DNA of 64,000 nucleotides from Vibrio fortis (GTDB taxonomy: Bacteria > Pseudomonadota > Gammaproteobacteria > Enterobacterales > Vibrionaceae): the NCBI RefSeq assembly GCF_024347475.1, contig NZ_AP025487.1, positions 1,240,001-1,304,000 on the forward strand. Reading direction: 5' to 3'. Each line of letters opens with the position of its first letter. Positions within the stretch are counted from its first letter, which is position 1. Made by a program: the position numbers and the translations under genes. Below the pieces are notes generated by a model, which saw only the letters and a program-made list of their open reading frames with translations, had not been told where the DNA came from and made no database searches. This document shows positions 16,946-26,260 of the stretch, one piece after another.

Positions 16946-18567
16946 TATTCAATTCCTCCACTCACTGCAACAATACCAGTCACGCCAGCGATGTTTTTAT
17001 TACAAAGTTGTAGTTTTCCTGTTTGTGTATCAATACATCGAGCACTACCATCTTGTTTTACCGAAGTAGAGTTAGTAAAGAATCTGGAACCAAGGTTTTG
17101 GAAGAGCGTAGTCTCAGTGACTGGTTGAGGAACTACATTGAAATTAATGAATGAACGCGCCTCAACTGGAGAAGGGAGGCGCCAATCGGTGATACCGCAT
17201 ACAGAGCGGCTGTTCAAACTGCTGATATAGCTGCTCGTGTTGCAATAATGACTGCCGGCCCCATCATTTATGTATGCACATTCTGATGAGATCGTTCCTT
17301 GACTATATAGAAGATCATTACGAGCTCCTGTATACCCACCATTTGTATTGGTATCTGCATCATACCAAGTGTAATTGTAGGATGAACTACGCCATGAGTT
17401 TGAATGATCATCCCACAGGCTTGGATATGGGTTATTGTCTGGGTCGTTCTTGTGCTTTTCGATCCAGTCATCGATTTCTGATTGGGTTGGTAGAGTGCGA
17501 GATGCTTCTTTCTCTTCAATATATAAGCCAGTATGTTCATCTTTCACACAAACCCAGTTAGTTGCACTCGGTAACAGCGGATTTCCGTCAGCATCATATT
17601 TTGTGTAACGAAATCCATATTCGCCGTCAGAGTGCTCGATATCATCTGCTTTATCTAAACCATAGTCCGCATCTTGGTTTGGATGACTCGCTGGTGGAGT
17701 TGTGCTATCAAAAGCAGTTCCGTCGTAATAGGTTACGTAGCCTGTGTCGTTGAAATTCTTCTGGCCAGGAATATAGAAGGCTAGCGTGTTTTTTGCTGAG
17801 TCTATCGTTGCATTCCCGACTTCAGTCATGGTGTAGATGACCGATTCACCACCTTCGTTAAAGTCATCATCCTTAGCTGAGAAAGTAATGTCTGACGTTA
17901 GGGTTTCTGCAGAGAGCGTAACGTTGAGGCTCGCCATATCAACTGTGTAGTCATCTGATGCCGCAATACCGGTTTGAACCAAGGTAATCGTGACATCTTG
18001 GCTCGAATAGTTACTTAGCACCATTTGTTGCACCACACTGTCACCCTCAACGACGGTACTTAGGTTGTTGCTAAATCCGATAGTTGGTTGAGCATTGGCA
18101 TCATTGATAGTAACAGTCGCCTGGTTGTTGGTAATGGTGTACGACGAACTTGAAGGGGCTGTAATCGAGTATTGGAGCGTCTTAGCGCCTTCAAAGACGT
18201 TATTGTGTAGAACATTAAGTGGCAGTGTGGCTGTTGTTGAGCCTGCCGGAATAGTTACCACGGAGCTACTTAGCGGGTCATAATTTCTAAAGTCACCAGC
18301 AGAACGAGTGGTGACATTGGAAGTCGTAATCGTTAGGTTTACGTCGCTAGTGAGCGCTTCTGAAAGTGTAACCGTGACGGCTTCTGTACTTGAACCTGAC
18401 GTTGGTTCATTGATACTGAGAGTTTCTGGAATTGATATGTTGATCGCTGAAGAAGAACTTGTACTGCTTTCACTACTTTCATGACCACTCTGGCATCCGC
18501 TAAGCAGTGCGGTACAACTGAATACTAAACAAGCTTTACTACGCCATTCCGTGTTAATTTTGTACAT
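16945..18567 (-). CDS. Lipoprotein with Calx-beta-like repeats and DUF1566 domain
   Basis: The N terminus is a lipoprotein signal with lipobox LLSGC, followed by a Ser-rich linker. Residues about 45-270 hold two Calx-beta-like units recognisable by VTLSEALTSDVNLTI, STTATLPLNVLHNNVFEGAK and FSAKDDDFNEGGESVIYTM. The C-terminal half is DUF1566 with Cys-rich, Trp-rich sequence (WVCVKDEHTGLY, VCGITDWRLPSPVEARSFI). It probably sits on the outer membrane facing outward and may bind calcium. It is translationally coupled to the smaller DUF1566 gene. Confidence 0.7.
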   Translation of the reverse strand: MYKINTEWRSKACLVFSCTALLSGCQSGHESSESSTSSSSAINISIPETLSINEPTSGSSTEAVTVTLSEALTSDVNLTITTSNVTTRSAGDFRNYDPLSSSVVTIPAGSTTATLPLNVLHNNVFEGAKTLQYSITAPSSSSYTITNNQATVTINDANAQPTIGFSNNLSTVVEGDSVVQQMVLSNYSSQDVTITLVQTGIAASDDYTVDMASLNVTLSAETLTSDITFSAKDDDFNEGGESVIYTMTEVGNATIDSAKNTLAFYIPGQKNFNDTGYVTYYDGTAFDSTTPPASHPNQDADYGLDKADDIEHSDGEYGFRYTKYDADGNPLLPSATNWVCVKDEHTGLYIEEKEASRTLPTQSEIDDWIEKHKNDPDNNPYPSLWDDHSNSWRSSSYNYTWYDADTNTNGGYTGARNDLLYSQGTISSECAYINDGAGSHYCNTSSYISSLNSRSVCGITDWRLPSPVEARSFINFNVVPQPVTETTLFQNLGSRFFTNSTSVKQDGSARCIDTQTGKLQLCNKNIAGVTGIVAVSGGIE

Positions 18568-18766
18568 TCAAGACCCTAAGCCATTAAATTATATAAATAT
18601 ATTCATATGGTAACAAAAATAATATGATTACATTTTTATAAATAATGCTTTTAAGCCTAAATATAAGGGATTTTTGTAAGTTATGTAAGAATTGCGAGCT
18701 AACTTTGATCTTAAGGCTCTGATATCAACAAGTTAATCAATAAAAGAGCCGTTGTATGTCAGCGAA

Positions 18767-19279
18767 TTAACTCTCGATCATGACGCGTGTATCTTCACTC
18801 AGCGTCTCAAGTTCGTTGGCTACGTCTTGGATTGGTAGCTCTAGTGGGAGTTTTACGGCAATTTTGGCGGTAAATAGGCTGGAGCTGACACCTCCACCTC
18901 CTGCGATGAAGACTCGATGACAATCCATATCCAGAATCGTGATGCCTTGTCCATCTAATACATGCGTGACTTCATTGACGATACCAGCGCGATCATTCGA
19001 ATCTAGACGAAGGTGATGGATAGTATCTTGTACTTGTGGAGAGTGGTCGGCATCAACGAATTGTACAGTTAGGTCTATATTGGCACTAAATGCTTCTTTA
19101 ACTGTGGACTCATTAATCGCAGGGAGTTCTATTTTGATGACTCCGGCAACTTGGTCCTCAATGAAGTTCACTTTACTTATAAGCCATTTGCCACCGTTTT
19201 CATGAGTGACTGCAGCGAGTTGTTTAATGGTTGCAGGCGATGCTTTACCAATAAAGTTAACGATAAATGTACTATTCAT
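18767..19279 (-). CDS. GcvR-like tandem ACT-domain protein
   Basis: Two ACT domains: one from about residue 3 (STFIVNFIGKASPATIKQLA) and one from about 82 (LRLDSNDRAGIVNEVTHVL). This is the architecture of GcvR, which binds glycine and antagonises GcvA at the glycine-cleavage operon, but several vibrio paralogues with this layout lack a proven role. I chose the ATG at 19279 (GGGG upstream); a TTG at 19291 is also in frame. The glycine-rich loop FIAGGGGVSSSLF in the second domain is unusual. Confidence 0.65.
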   Translation of the reverse strand: MNSTFIVNFIGKASPATIKQLAAVTHENGGKWLISKVNFIEDQVAGVIKIELPAINESTVKEAFSANIDLTVQFVDADHSPQVQDTIHHLRLDSNDRAGIVNEVTHVLDGQGITILDMDCHRVFIAGGGGVSSSLFTAKIAVKLPLELPIQDVANELETLSEDTRVMIES

Positions 19280-19442
19280 ATCAGCCCCCAAAGATTCAAT
19301 TGAACGCCATTAATAAGCGTTTGAAATAACGAGATAATCTGTCTTACATACAGTTTAGAAGCTGGATAAGAACAATATTTGACCTGCGTCAATTTTTGAA
19401 ACTAAGCTGCAACGCAAAACAAGTTAATGAAGAGTCGGGCAC

Positions 19443-19470
19443 AAAAAAAGCGACTCGAGAGTCGCTTTTT
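19443..19470. terminator. Terminator of the DUF3943 gene
   Basis: GCGACT (19450-19455) / AGTCGC (19460-19465) with A and T runs on both sides. Confidence 0.8.
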
Positions 19471-19496
19471 AGAAAGAATTACATCTATTGAGTGAT

Positions 19497-20417
19497 TTAG
19501 AAGGTCACTTTGAAGTTCATACCCACAAATTGAGAGTCGTAAGGCGCGCCAGCATCGTATGCAAACTTAGCCGCGTCTTGGTTACTCCACCAAGGGTTAG
19601 TGTTCAGATTTACTTCCGCATCGCCACCCCAAGCATCACTTACCCAGTAGTGAATATGGCCAACAGGGTTCAAGAAGAACAGAGACACATCACCCATGGT
19701 TTTTGAGCCCATTACTTCACCGCCAGTCATAACGATGTCTTGTTCGGCCTCTAACATCAGTTCACCGACAACCGCACCGAAGAATGGTGTGATGAAAAGG
19801 TCTTGCCAAGATGGGATTTCTGCAAATGCTTCAACACCGTATTCCCAGAAGAAAGTCGACATAGTCCAAGAGTACATGAAAGATTCAAACTCATTGTAGC
19901 CAGCGTGTCGCGCTGCCGTGTAGTAAACACCACCAAAGTACGGGTGCATTACGTAGTTCAAGAAGTGCTCATCGCGGTCCCATACTGGGCCACTAGATAC
20001 GTTGTCTTTCCATTTTTGACCAAGCTTACTTAAGTCACGTTGGTCATCATCCCACTTCGTGATGGATTCAGGAAGAAATGTCATTAAACCTACAGTCGCA
20101 ACACTTAGACCGAGAATGGTATAAGTTTGGCCCATTAGGTAATCCCAATCTTTCTCTTCACTCATCAAAAGGTGCTTTGGTTGCTGGATTGAGAAATCGT
20201 ACTCTTCGTTTGACTCGCTCAGTGCGTAATTGATACTAGGCTTGTAAGTGTACAAGTTTTCATTTACGCAGTACTCTTGAGTACAATCATCCGCATATGA
20301 AAGGTTGAATGGTTGGTCGAAATCGTACTGGCTTGCAACCGAGTTCGCTGACATTAGTAGTGAAAATGCAGCAGTAACCTTTGCTAATAACGGTGATTTG
20401 GCCACAAGGGTCTCCAT
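19497..20417 (-). CDS. DUF3943-domain exported protein
   Basis: A signal peptide (METLVAKSPLLAK then a hydrophobic run ending SVAS) precedes a mature protein rich in Trp, Tyr and Phe. The pattern WDRDEHFLNYVMHPYFGGVYYTAARHAG fits DUF3943. Ends in FVGMNFKVTF, with the aromatic final residue typical of outer-membrane beta-barrels, so I infer that location. A hydrophobic segment (YTILGLSVATVGLMTFL) lies in the middle. The start could instead be GTG at 20444. No function is known to me. Confidence 0.65.
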   Translation of the reverse strand: METLVAKSPLLAKVTAAFSLLMSANSVASQYDFDQPFNLSYADDCTQEYCVNENLYTYKPSINYALSESNEEYDFSIQQPKHLLMSEEKDWDYLMGQTYTILGLSVATVGLMTFLPESITKWDDDQRDLSKLGQKWKDNVSSGPVWDRDEHFLNYVMHPYFGGVYYTAARHAGYNEFESFMYSWTMSTFFWEYGVEAFAEIPSWQDLFITPFFGAVVGELMLEAEQDIVMTGGEVMGSKTMGDVSLFFLNPVGHIHYWVSDAWGGDAEVNLNTNPWWSNQDAAKFAYDAGAPYDSQFVGMNFKVTF

Positions 20418-20615
20418 AAGAGTTGGTAGGTTGAGCAAAGTCACAATTATCCATTAATTACCTGATTTATGGAACTAATAATTGTGCGCTTTCAGAAAGA
20501 TAATATTAAATTTCACATCATTAATACTTGTGAAATGAGTTAAACGCCTAAACATAGAAGATAGACCACTTTAAAAATAATGCAGCGTCTTTATATGACA
20601 GCAAGGGATGAAAAT

Positions 20616-21851
20616 ATGACCAAAATCGCAATGTTAAGTACAGGTGAAGAAGTTCTTCACGGAGACATTGTAGACACAAATGCCGCTTGGATGTCCGCTG
20701 AGTTTTATCAACATGGTTTCGTTTTGGCAAAGCGCTCTACTGTCGGTGACCAAATGAGTGCGCTGGTGGAAGAACTTTTGATGCTGAGCTTTAACTACGA
20801 CGTGGTCATCGTTAATGGCGGTTTAGGGCCAACGACGGACGACATGAGTGCCGCAGCGGCTGCAAGTGCTGCTGATCAAAAGCTGGTTCTTTTCCCTGAT
20901 TGGTTACAACGTATGGAGAGTATGTTTGCAGCTCGTGGCGCTAAGATGCCAGACAGTAACCTCAAACAAGCTATGCTGCCGGAACATTCACAAATCGTAG
21001 ATAACCCTGTTGGTACCGCTTGTGGTTTCAAACTTAAAATCAACGATGCGACATTTTACTTTACTCCTGGTGTTCCGAGTGAGTTTAAAAAGATGGTTAA
21101 AGACCAAATTTTGCCTGACTTAGCTCGAAGCTATCCGGAAATCAGTGCCTTTGAGTGCAGCCGCCTCTACACCTTTGGCCTCTCTGAGTCGGGGATCTCC
21201 GATATTCTAGACCAGCTTAAACTGCCTGAAGGTTATGAATTAGGCTACCGCTCTTACTTGCCCTTTATTGAGGTAAAACTGTTTGGGCCTAAATCGGGTC
21301 TCGAGGTTCGCGTGAAGCTGCTTCAGATGGTGCATAAGCTGCTAGAAGGCAATGTTGTGAGTGTTGATGAGCCGATGGTTGAACATTTAGGGCACTTGTT
21401 GAGCGAGAAGCACAAAACCTTATCGGTATCAGAAGTATCGACCAAGGGCGCGCTGTCCGCATGGCTGCAGTCGGATGAAAACCTTGAAAATTGCTTTGGG
21501 CATTCTTGGGTAATGGCCGAGAGCAAAGGCAGTGAGATTGATAAGAGCGATCCTTTAGCGGCGACATTAGCTTTGGCAGGAGCAACAAGAGAGAAATGTT
21601 CCACGGACCTGGCTCTCGTCACTGGCAAACTTGAGGATAAAACCTTTAGTGTTGCACTATCGACGCCAGCAGGAGAGTGGGGGCAAGTGTTTGAGTTCCA
21701 TCGTTCATATAACCGGGAAGACTCTAGAACGGTGATAAAAACAGTGGCCGCAGACATGCTTCGAAGACATCTAGAAAACAAACCGATGTTTGGCCAGTTC
21801 ACCTCACTTAAACGCATTAAAGAGCTGTTCATTCCCAACGCTGTCTTATAA
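20616..21851 (+). CDS. CinA-family nicotinamide-nucleotide deamidase-related protein
   Basis: The N-terminal MoaB/Mog-like domain is intact: LSTGEEVLHGDIVDTNAAW and VIVNGGLGPTTDDMSAAAA. The C-terminal domain resembles the PncC/CinA amidase, but the family motif ESCTGG reads EVSTKG (SVSEVSTKGALSAW), so the usual catalytic Ser position is a Val. This is the pattern of YfaY-type paralogues, which lack proven NMN deamidase activity. I chose the ATG at 20616, with AAGGG 8-9 bp upstream, over an ORF extended to 20580. A strong terminator follows. Confidence 0.8.
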   Translation: MTKIAMLSTGEEVLHGDIVDTNAAWMSAEFYQHGFVLAKRSTVGDQMSALVEELLMLSFNYDVVIVNGGLGPTTDDMSAAAAASAADQKLVLFPDWLQRMESMFAARGAKMPDSNLKQAMLPEHSQIVDNPVGTACGFKLKINDATFYFTPGVPSEFKKMVKDQILPDLARSYPEISAFECSRLYTFGLSESGISDILDQLKLPEGYELGYRSYLPFIEVKLFGPKSGLEVRVKLLQMVHKLLEGNVVSVDEPMVEHLGHLLSEKHKTLSVSEVSTKGALSAWLQSDENLENCFGHSWVMAESKGSEIDKSDPLAATLALAGATREKCSTDLALVTGKLEDKTFSVALSTPAGEWGQVFEFHRSYNREDSRTVIKTVAADMLRRHLENKPMFGQFTSLKRIKELFIPNAVL

Positions 21852-21899
21852 CAAACGCTCAGTGACCCACAGCATCTAAAACGAATATCAGTATGTAAA

Positions 21900-21933
21900 A
21901 AAGGGCCCGATAATATTAATTATCGGGCCCTTT
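21900..21933. terminator. Bidirectional terminator between convergent genes
   Basis: Perfect 15-bp stem (21900-21914 / 21919-21933) with core AAAGGGCCCGATAAT and loop ATTA. It serves the CinA-like gene and the nrdAB-yfaE operon. Confidence 0.92.
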
Positions 21934-21966
21934 GAATTTTGCTATCGGTGCTGAGTTATTTCATCT

Positions 21967-22245
21967 TTAAGCGCGTTTTTGCTTATTGCGATGGATAACA
22001 TTACTCAACGACAATTCTGTCTTAGCCTTACAAATACAAGGCAAGATTTCGTTGCTCTGTGTGTAAGCCATAGCAAAACCAACATACTCGACTTCACCTG
22101 AGTCTAACGTGCAACGACAAGCGCCGCAGTGACCATCACGGCAGTTGTATTCAGGCTCAAGGCCTGCTTGCTCCATGGTCTCCAACAAAGTGTTAGAAGG
22201 ATTAGACTCAATACTGATGAGTTTGTTGATTTTGAGAGTCGGCAT
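21967..22245 (-). CDS. yfaE: 2Fe-2S ferredoxin YfaE, NrdB cofactor maintenance
   Basis: A 92-residue plant-type ferredoxin that delivers electrons to rebuild and maintain the diferric-tyrosyl cofactor of NrdB. The cluster ligands are visible in YNCRDGHCGACRCTL plus the distal Cys in EILPCICKAK. Its ATG overlaps the nrdB stop by one base (TAATG), the same linkage as in E. coli. Confidence 0.93.
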   Translation of the reverse strand: MPTLKINKLISIESNPSNTLLETMEQAGLEPEYNCRDGHCGACRCTLDSGEVEYVGFAMAYTQSNEILPCICKAKTELSLSNVIHRNKQKRA

Positions 22246-23378
22246 TACAGTTCAAAACCTTCGAAGTCGTCAGCACTTACTTCGTTGTCGATTTGACCAA
22301 CTAGGTAAGATGAAATTTCTGCTTCTTGCGGTGCAACTTGAACGTTATCTGAAGACAACCAAGCGTTGATCCACGGAATAGGGTTAGACGTTGCTTCTGG
22401 GTAAGCAGTACCTAGACCCACCGCTTGCATACGGATGTTGGTAATGTACTCAACGTATTGGCACAGGATGTCTTTATTTAGACCGATCATAGAGCCATCT
22501 TTGAACAGATATTCTGCCCACTCTTTCTCTTGCTCAGCCGCATCTTTAAATAGGTCGAAACACTCTTGCTTACACTCTTCAGCGATTTGCATGAATGAGA
22601 AGTCATCTTGGCCGTTACGCAGCAAGTTGATCATGTGCTGAGTACCCGTAAGGTGCAGTGCTTCATCACGAGCGATTAGCTTGATGATTTTCGCATTACC
22701 TTCCATTAGCTCGCGCTCTGCAAATGCAAACGAACATGCAAAACTTACGTAGAAACGGATAGCTTCCAGAGCATTTACAGACATCAGACATAGGTACAGT
22801 TTCTTCTTCAACTCGTATAGAGATACTTTGATCTCTTCTCCGTTGATGTTGTGTGTACCTTCGCCGTAGCGGTGGTAGTCAGACGTCAGCTTGATTAGCT
22901 CATCGTAATAGTGTGCGATGTCTTTTGCACGCGCTAAGATGTGCTCGTTTTCAACGATGTCGTCAAATACAACGCCTGGGTCATTCACGATGTTACGGAT
23001 GATGTGCGTGTATGAACGAGAGTGAATCGTTTCAGAGAAAGACCAAGTCTCAATCCAAGTTTCTACTTCTGGAAGAGAAACTAATGGCAGAAGCGCTACG
23101 TTCGGGCTACGGCCTTGAATTGAGTCAAGAAGCGTTTGGTATTTCAGGTTTGAAATGAAGATGTGCTTCTCGTGCTCTGGCAACTTGTTGTAGTCGATAC
23201 GGTCGCTAGATACGTCAACTTCTTCTGGACGCCAGAAGAAAGACAGTTGTTTCTCGATTAGCTTTTCGAAGATTTCAAATTTCTGTTGGTCGTAACGCGC
23301 TACGTTTACAGATTGACCAAGGAACATAGGTTCTTTTAGTTGGTCATTTTTTGTTTGGGTAAAAGTACTGTAAGCCAT
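22245..23378 (-). CDS. nrdB: Class Ia ribonucleotide reductase beta subunit
   Basis: Carries the diferric-tyrosyl radical used by NrdA. The helices with iron ligands and the radical Tyr are visible: [28 protein letters not shown], with the Tyr in HSRSYTH, plus [15 protein letters not shown]. The C terminus [12 protein letters not shown] is the tail that binds NrdA. The length of 377 aa is normal. It is the second gene of nrdA-nrdB-yfaE, with a strong hairpin in the spacer after nrdA. Confidence 0.95.
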   Translation of the reverse strand: MAYSTFTQTKNDQLKEPMFLGQSVNVARYDQQKFEIFEKLIEKQLSFFWRPEEVDVSSDRIDYNKLPEHEKHIFISNLKYQTLLDSIQGRSPNVALLPLVSLPEVETWIETWSFSETIHSRSYTHIIRNIVNDPGVVFDDIVENEHILARAKDIAHYYDELIKLTSDYHRYGEGTHNINGEEIKVSLYELKKKLYLCLMSVNALEAIRFYVSFACSFAFAERELMEGNAKIIKLIARDEALHLTGTQHMINLLRNGQDDFSFMQIAEECKQECFDLFKDAAEQEKEWAEYLFKDGSMIGLNKDILCQYVEYITNIRMQAVGLGTAYPEATSNPIPWINAWLSSDNVQVAPQEAEISSYLVGQIDNEVSADDFEGFEL

Positions 23379-23431
23379 GAATGCCTCAAATCCTTTCCAG
23401 ACCTATCTAACAGGCCTCGTTAATGCTTTAG

Positions 23432-23457
23432 ACCCAGAGAAGAAGGCTTCTCTGGGT
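23432..23457 (-). other. Hairpin in the nrdA-nrdB spacer
   Basis: Perfect 11-bp stem ACCCAGAGAAG (23432-23442) / CTTCTCTGGGT (23447-23457) with a 4-nt loop. No U run follows on the minus strand, so I read it as an mRNA-stability or processing element, not a terminator. It may set the NrdA:NrdB ratio. Confidence 0.6.
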
Positions 23458-23478
23458 TCTTATGTTTGTTACTTATGC

Positions 23479-25755
23479 TTAGATCTTACAACCGCCGCCT
23501 GCACAATCGTCTTCTTGTGCTACTGCGCCTTGCTCATCTTTCGCGCCATCACGAGTGTTATGGTAGTAAAGCGTCTTCACACCGTACTTGTAAGCAGTCA
23601 GTAGGTCTTGAAGAAGTTTCTTCATTGGTACTTTACCGCTTTCATATACGTTTGGATCATAGTTTGTGTTGGCTGAAATCGCTTGGTCGACAAACTTCTG
23701 CATGATACCTACTAGGTGCAGGTAACCATCGTTAGAACCGATGTTCCAAAGTAGTTCGTAGTTGTCTTTTAGATTTAGGAAATCAGGCACAACCTGCTTC
23801 AAAATACCGTCTTTTGATGCTTTAACAGAAACGAAACCACGTGGTGGCTCAATACCGTTAGTCGCGTTAGAAATCTGAGAAGAAGTCTCAGAAGGCATTA
23901 GCGCTGTTAGTGTTGAGTTACGTAGACCGTGTTCAACGATCTCTTCACGTAGTGCATCCCAGTCGTAATGAAGAGGTTCTTCACATACAAGATCAATGTC
24001 TTTCTTGTAAGTGTCGATTGGCAATAGGCCTTTCGCGTAGTTCGTTTCGTGGAACGAAGGACACTTACCTTGTTCTTTCGCAAGCTCAACCGATGCTTTC
24101 AACAAGTGGTATTGGATAGCTTCGAATGTACGGTGAGTTAGACCGTTTGCGCTGCCATCTGAGTATTTAACACCGTTTTTCGCTAGGTAGTATGCGTAGT
24201 TGATAACGCCAACACCCAGAGTACGACGGTTCATTGTTGACTTGTAAGCCGCTGGAAGTGGGTAGTCTTGGTAATCAAGAAGTGCATCAAGTGCACGAAC
24301 CACTAGGTCAGAAAGCTCTGCTAGGTCATCAAGAGATTCAATCGCGCCAAGGTTGAATGCAGAAAGCGTACATAGTGCAATTTCACCTTCGTCATCTTCT
24401 ACGTTTGTAAGCGGCTTAGTTGGAAGCGCGATTTCAAGACATAGGTTTGACTGGCGAACTGGTGCTACTTCAGCATCAAATGGGCTGTGAGTGTTACAGT
24501 GGTCAACGTTCTGAATGTAGATACGACCAGTAGAAGCACGTTCTTGCATGAGTAGAGAGAATAGCTCTACCGCTTTCACTGTTTCACGCTTGATTGATGG
24601 ATCGTTCTCGTACTTCACGTACAGCTCTTCAAAACGTTCTTGGTTTTCGAAGAATGCATCGTATAGGCCAGGTACATCAGATGGTGAGAATAGGCTGATG
24701 TTACCGCCTTGAACTAGGCGAGAGTACATAAGCTTGTTCAGCTGTACGCCGTAATCCATGTGACGAACACGGTTCTCTTCTACACCACGGTTGTTTTTCA
24801 GTACAAGTAGAGACTGAACTTCACCGTGCCATAGTGGGTAGAACACTGTTGCAGCACCACCACGCACACCACCTTGAGAACAACACTTAACGGCTGTTTG
24901 GAAGTACTTGTAGAATGGGATACAACCTGTGTGGAATGCTTCACCACCGCGAATCTCAGAACCTAGAGCACGGATACGACCAGCGTTGATACCAATACCA
25001 GCACGTTGAGAGACGTAACGTACGATTGAGCTCGCCGTTGCGTTAATTGAATCTAGGCTGTCACCACACTCAATCAGTACACAAGAACTGAATTGACGGG
25101 TAGGCGTACGTACGCCAGACATGATCGGCGTAGGAAGGGAAATCTTAAATGTCGACGCTGCATCGTAGAAACGCTTGATGTAATCAAGACGCGTCTCTTT
25201 CGGATATTTAGCGAATAGACAAGCAGCAACCAAGATATATAGGAACTGAGCACTTTCGTAGATCTCTTTCGTTACACGGTTCTGCACGAAGTATTTACCT
25301 TCAAGCTGCTTAACCGCTGCGTAAGAGAAATCTAGGTCGCGTTTGTGATCGATGTATTGATCCAGTTCAGCAAACTCAGCTGGCGTGTAGTCTTCCAGTA
25401 GGTGACTATCGTATTTACCCATATCAACCAGTTTTGCAACGTGGTCGAACAGTGCTGGCGGCTCGTATTGACCGTACGCTTTCTTACGTAGGTGGAATAC
25501 CGCTAGACGTGCTGCAAGGTATTGGTAATCAGGAGTCTCTTCTGAGATCAGATCCGCAGCTGACTTGATGATTGTCTCATGGATGTCAGTCGTGGTGATG
25601 CCATCATAAAATTGAATGTGAGCTTTCAATTCTACTTGTGATACAGAAACATTGTGCAAGCCTTCTGCTGCCCATGTGATCACGCGGTGGATCTTTTCTA
25701 GATCAATCGTTTCTTTGCGACCGTTACGCTTAGTAACAGTAAGTTGTTGGTTCAT
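23479..25755 (-). CDS. nrdA: Class Ia ribonucleotide reductase alpha subunit
   Basis: The catalytic subunit that reduces ribonucleoside diphosphates. The N-terminal ATP-cone (VTKRNGRKETIDLEKIHRVI) is the dATP/ATP activity switch. Catalytic residues include NLCLEI (Asn-Cys-Leu-Glu) and FSSCVLIECGDS, and the C terminus ends CAGGGCKI, the redox pair that receives electrons from thioredoxin or glutaredoxin. I chose the ATG at 25755 (MNQQLTVTKRNG) over a TTG-type extension. NrdR-like and DnaA boxes lie upstream. Confidence 0.95.
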   Translation of the reverse strand: MNQQLTVTKRNGRKETIDLEKIHRVITWAAEGLHNVSVSQVELKAHIQFYDGITTTDIHETIIKSAADLISEETPDYQYLAARLAVFHLRKKAYGQYEPPALFDHVAKLVDMGKYDSHLLEDYTPAEFAELDQYIDHKRDLDFSYAAVKQLEGKYFVQNRVTKEIYESAQFLYILVAACLFAKYPKETRLDYIKRFYDAASTFKISLPTPIMSGVRTPTRQFSSCVLIECGDSLDSINATASSIVRYVSQRAGIGINAGRIRALGSEIRGGEAFHTGCIPFYKYFQTAVKCCSQGGVRGGAATVFYPLWHGEVQSLLVLKNNRGVEENRVRHMDYGVQLNKLMYSRLVQGGNISLFSPSDVPGLYDAFFENQERFEELYVKYENDPSIKRETVKAVELFSLLMQERASTGRIYIQNVDHCNTHSPFDAEVAPVRQSNLCLEIALPTKPLTNVEDDEGEIALCTLSAFNLGAIESLDDLAELSDLVVRALDALLDYQDYPLPAAYKSTMNRRTLGVGVINYAYYLAKNGVKYSDGSANGLTHRTFEAIQYHLLKASVELAKEQGKCPSFHETNYAKGLLPIDTYKKDIDLVCEEPLHYDWDALREEIVEHGLRNSTLTALMPSETSSQISNATNGIEPPRGFVSVKASKDGILKQVVPDFLNLKDNYELLWNIGSNDGYLHLVGIMQKFVDQAISANTNYDPNVYESGKVPMKKLLQDLLTAYKYGVKTLYYHNTRDGAKDEQGAVAQEDDCAGGGCKI

Positions 25756-25852
25756 TCTGCTTAATTTCCCTAACAAAACTGATTAAAGCCGTGTTTTTGT
25801 CTATTTCTGTGTAATTTTTGTAAATTACATGGCGGCTTTGTGATCTTGGTCT

Positions 25853-25888
25853 ACCCATATATTGTAGTTCAAACACAACATATAGGGG
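25853..25888 (-). promoter_or_regulatory. Tandem NrdR-like boxes
   Basis: ACCCATATATTGTAGT (25853-25868) and ACACAACATATAGGGG (25873-25888) each approximate the NrdR box ACACWATATATWGTGT. Their starts are 20 bp apart, two helical turns, closer than the usual three turns. NrdR represses ribonucleotide reductase genes when dATP is high. Confidence 0.65.
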
Positions 25889-25957
25889 TCATTTGTTTGT
25901 TGGGTTACAAGATAGTGCTAGGCCGGAGATTTTTCAAGGCAAAGAAATGGGAGTTCT

Positions 25958-25966
25958 TGTGGATAA
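25958..25966 (-). promoter_or_regulatory. Consensus DnaA box upstream of nrdA
   Basis: The minus strand reads TTATCCACA, a perfect DnaA box, about 200 bp before the nrdA start. E. coli nrdAB is also controlled by DnaA. No second perfect box is seen. Confidence 0.6.
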
Positions 25967-26122
25967 CTACTAAATTGAAAAAAAACTGTAAGTGACCACT
26001 AACTGATGAGGATAGCTCTCACTTGATTGTAGAAAATTGGCTTTTTAATGATGGTTTAATTTTGCGCGCTCATAAAAAAAAATTCCTTGATCTTTGGGCA
26101 AAAGAGGAGGCGGATTTTCAAA

Positions 26123-26157
26123 GGTCAAAATTGAATCTAGATGGTCAAAATGGAATC
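26123..26157. repeat. Direct repeat GGTCAAAATnGAATC
   Basis: Two copies (26123-26137 and 26143-26157) differ by one base and are spaced exactly 20 bp, two helical turns, which suggests a protein-binding site. The factor is unknown. Confidence 0.6.
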
Positions 26158-26260
26158 GGGAGCACGAAATTTAGACTGAAAAAAGTCGCAAACTTATGGT
26201 AATTGCAACCTTTTTCATTGGTCTAAATTAAATTATTTTTTATGGGGTTATTGGCAGGAT

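Larger units (their letters stand above)
25756..26260. other. nrdA upstream region, about 500 bp
   Basis: No gene. It contains the nrdA control elements listed separately (two NrdR-like boxes, a consensus DnaA box, a 20-bp-spaced direct repeat). The end of ubiG at 26261 has no obvious terminator hairpin, so ubiG transcripts may run into this region in the nrdA direction. Confidence 0.6.

Noticed and set aside
21323..21838. 171-codon frame antisense to the CinA-like gene
   Set aside because: Ser/Leu-rich shadow without motifs, opposite a well-supported gene.
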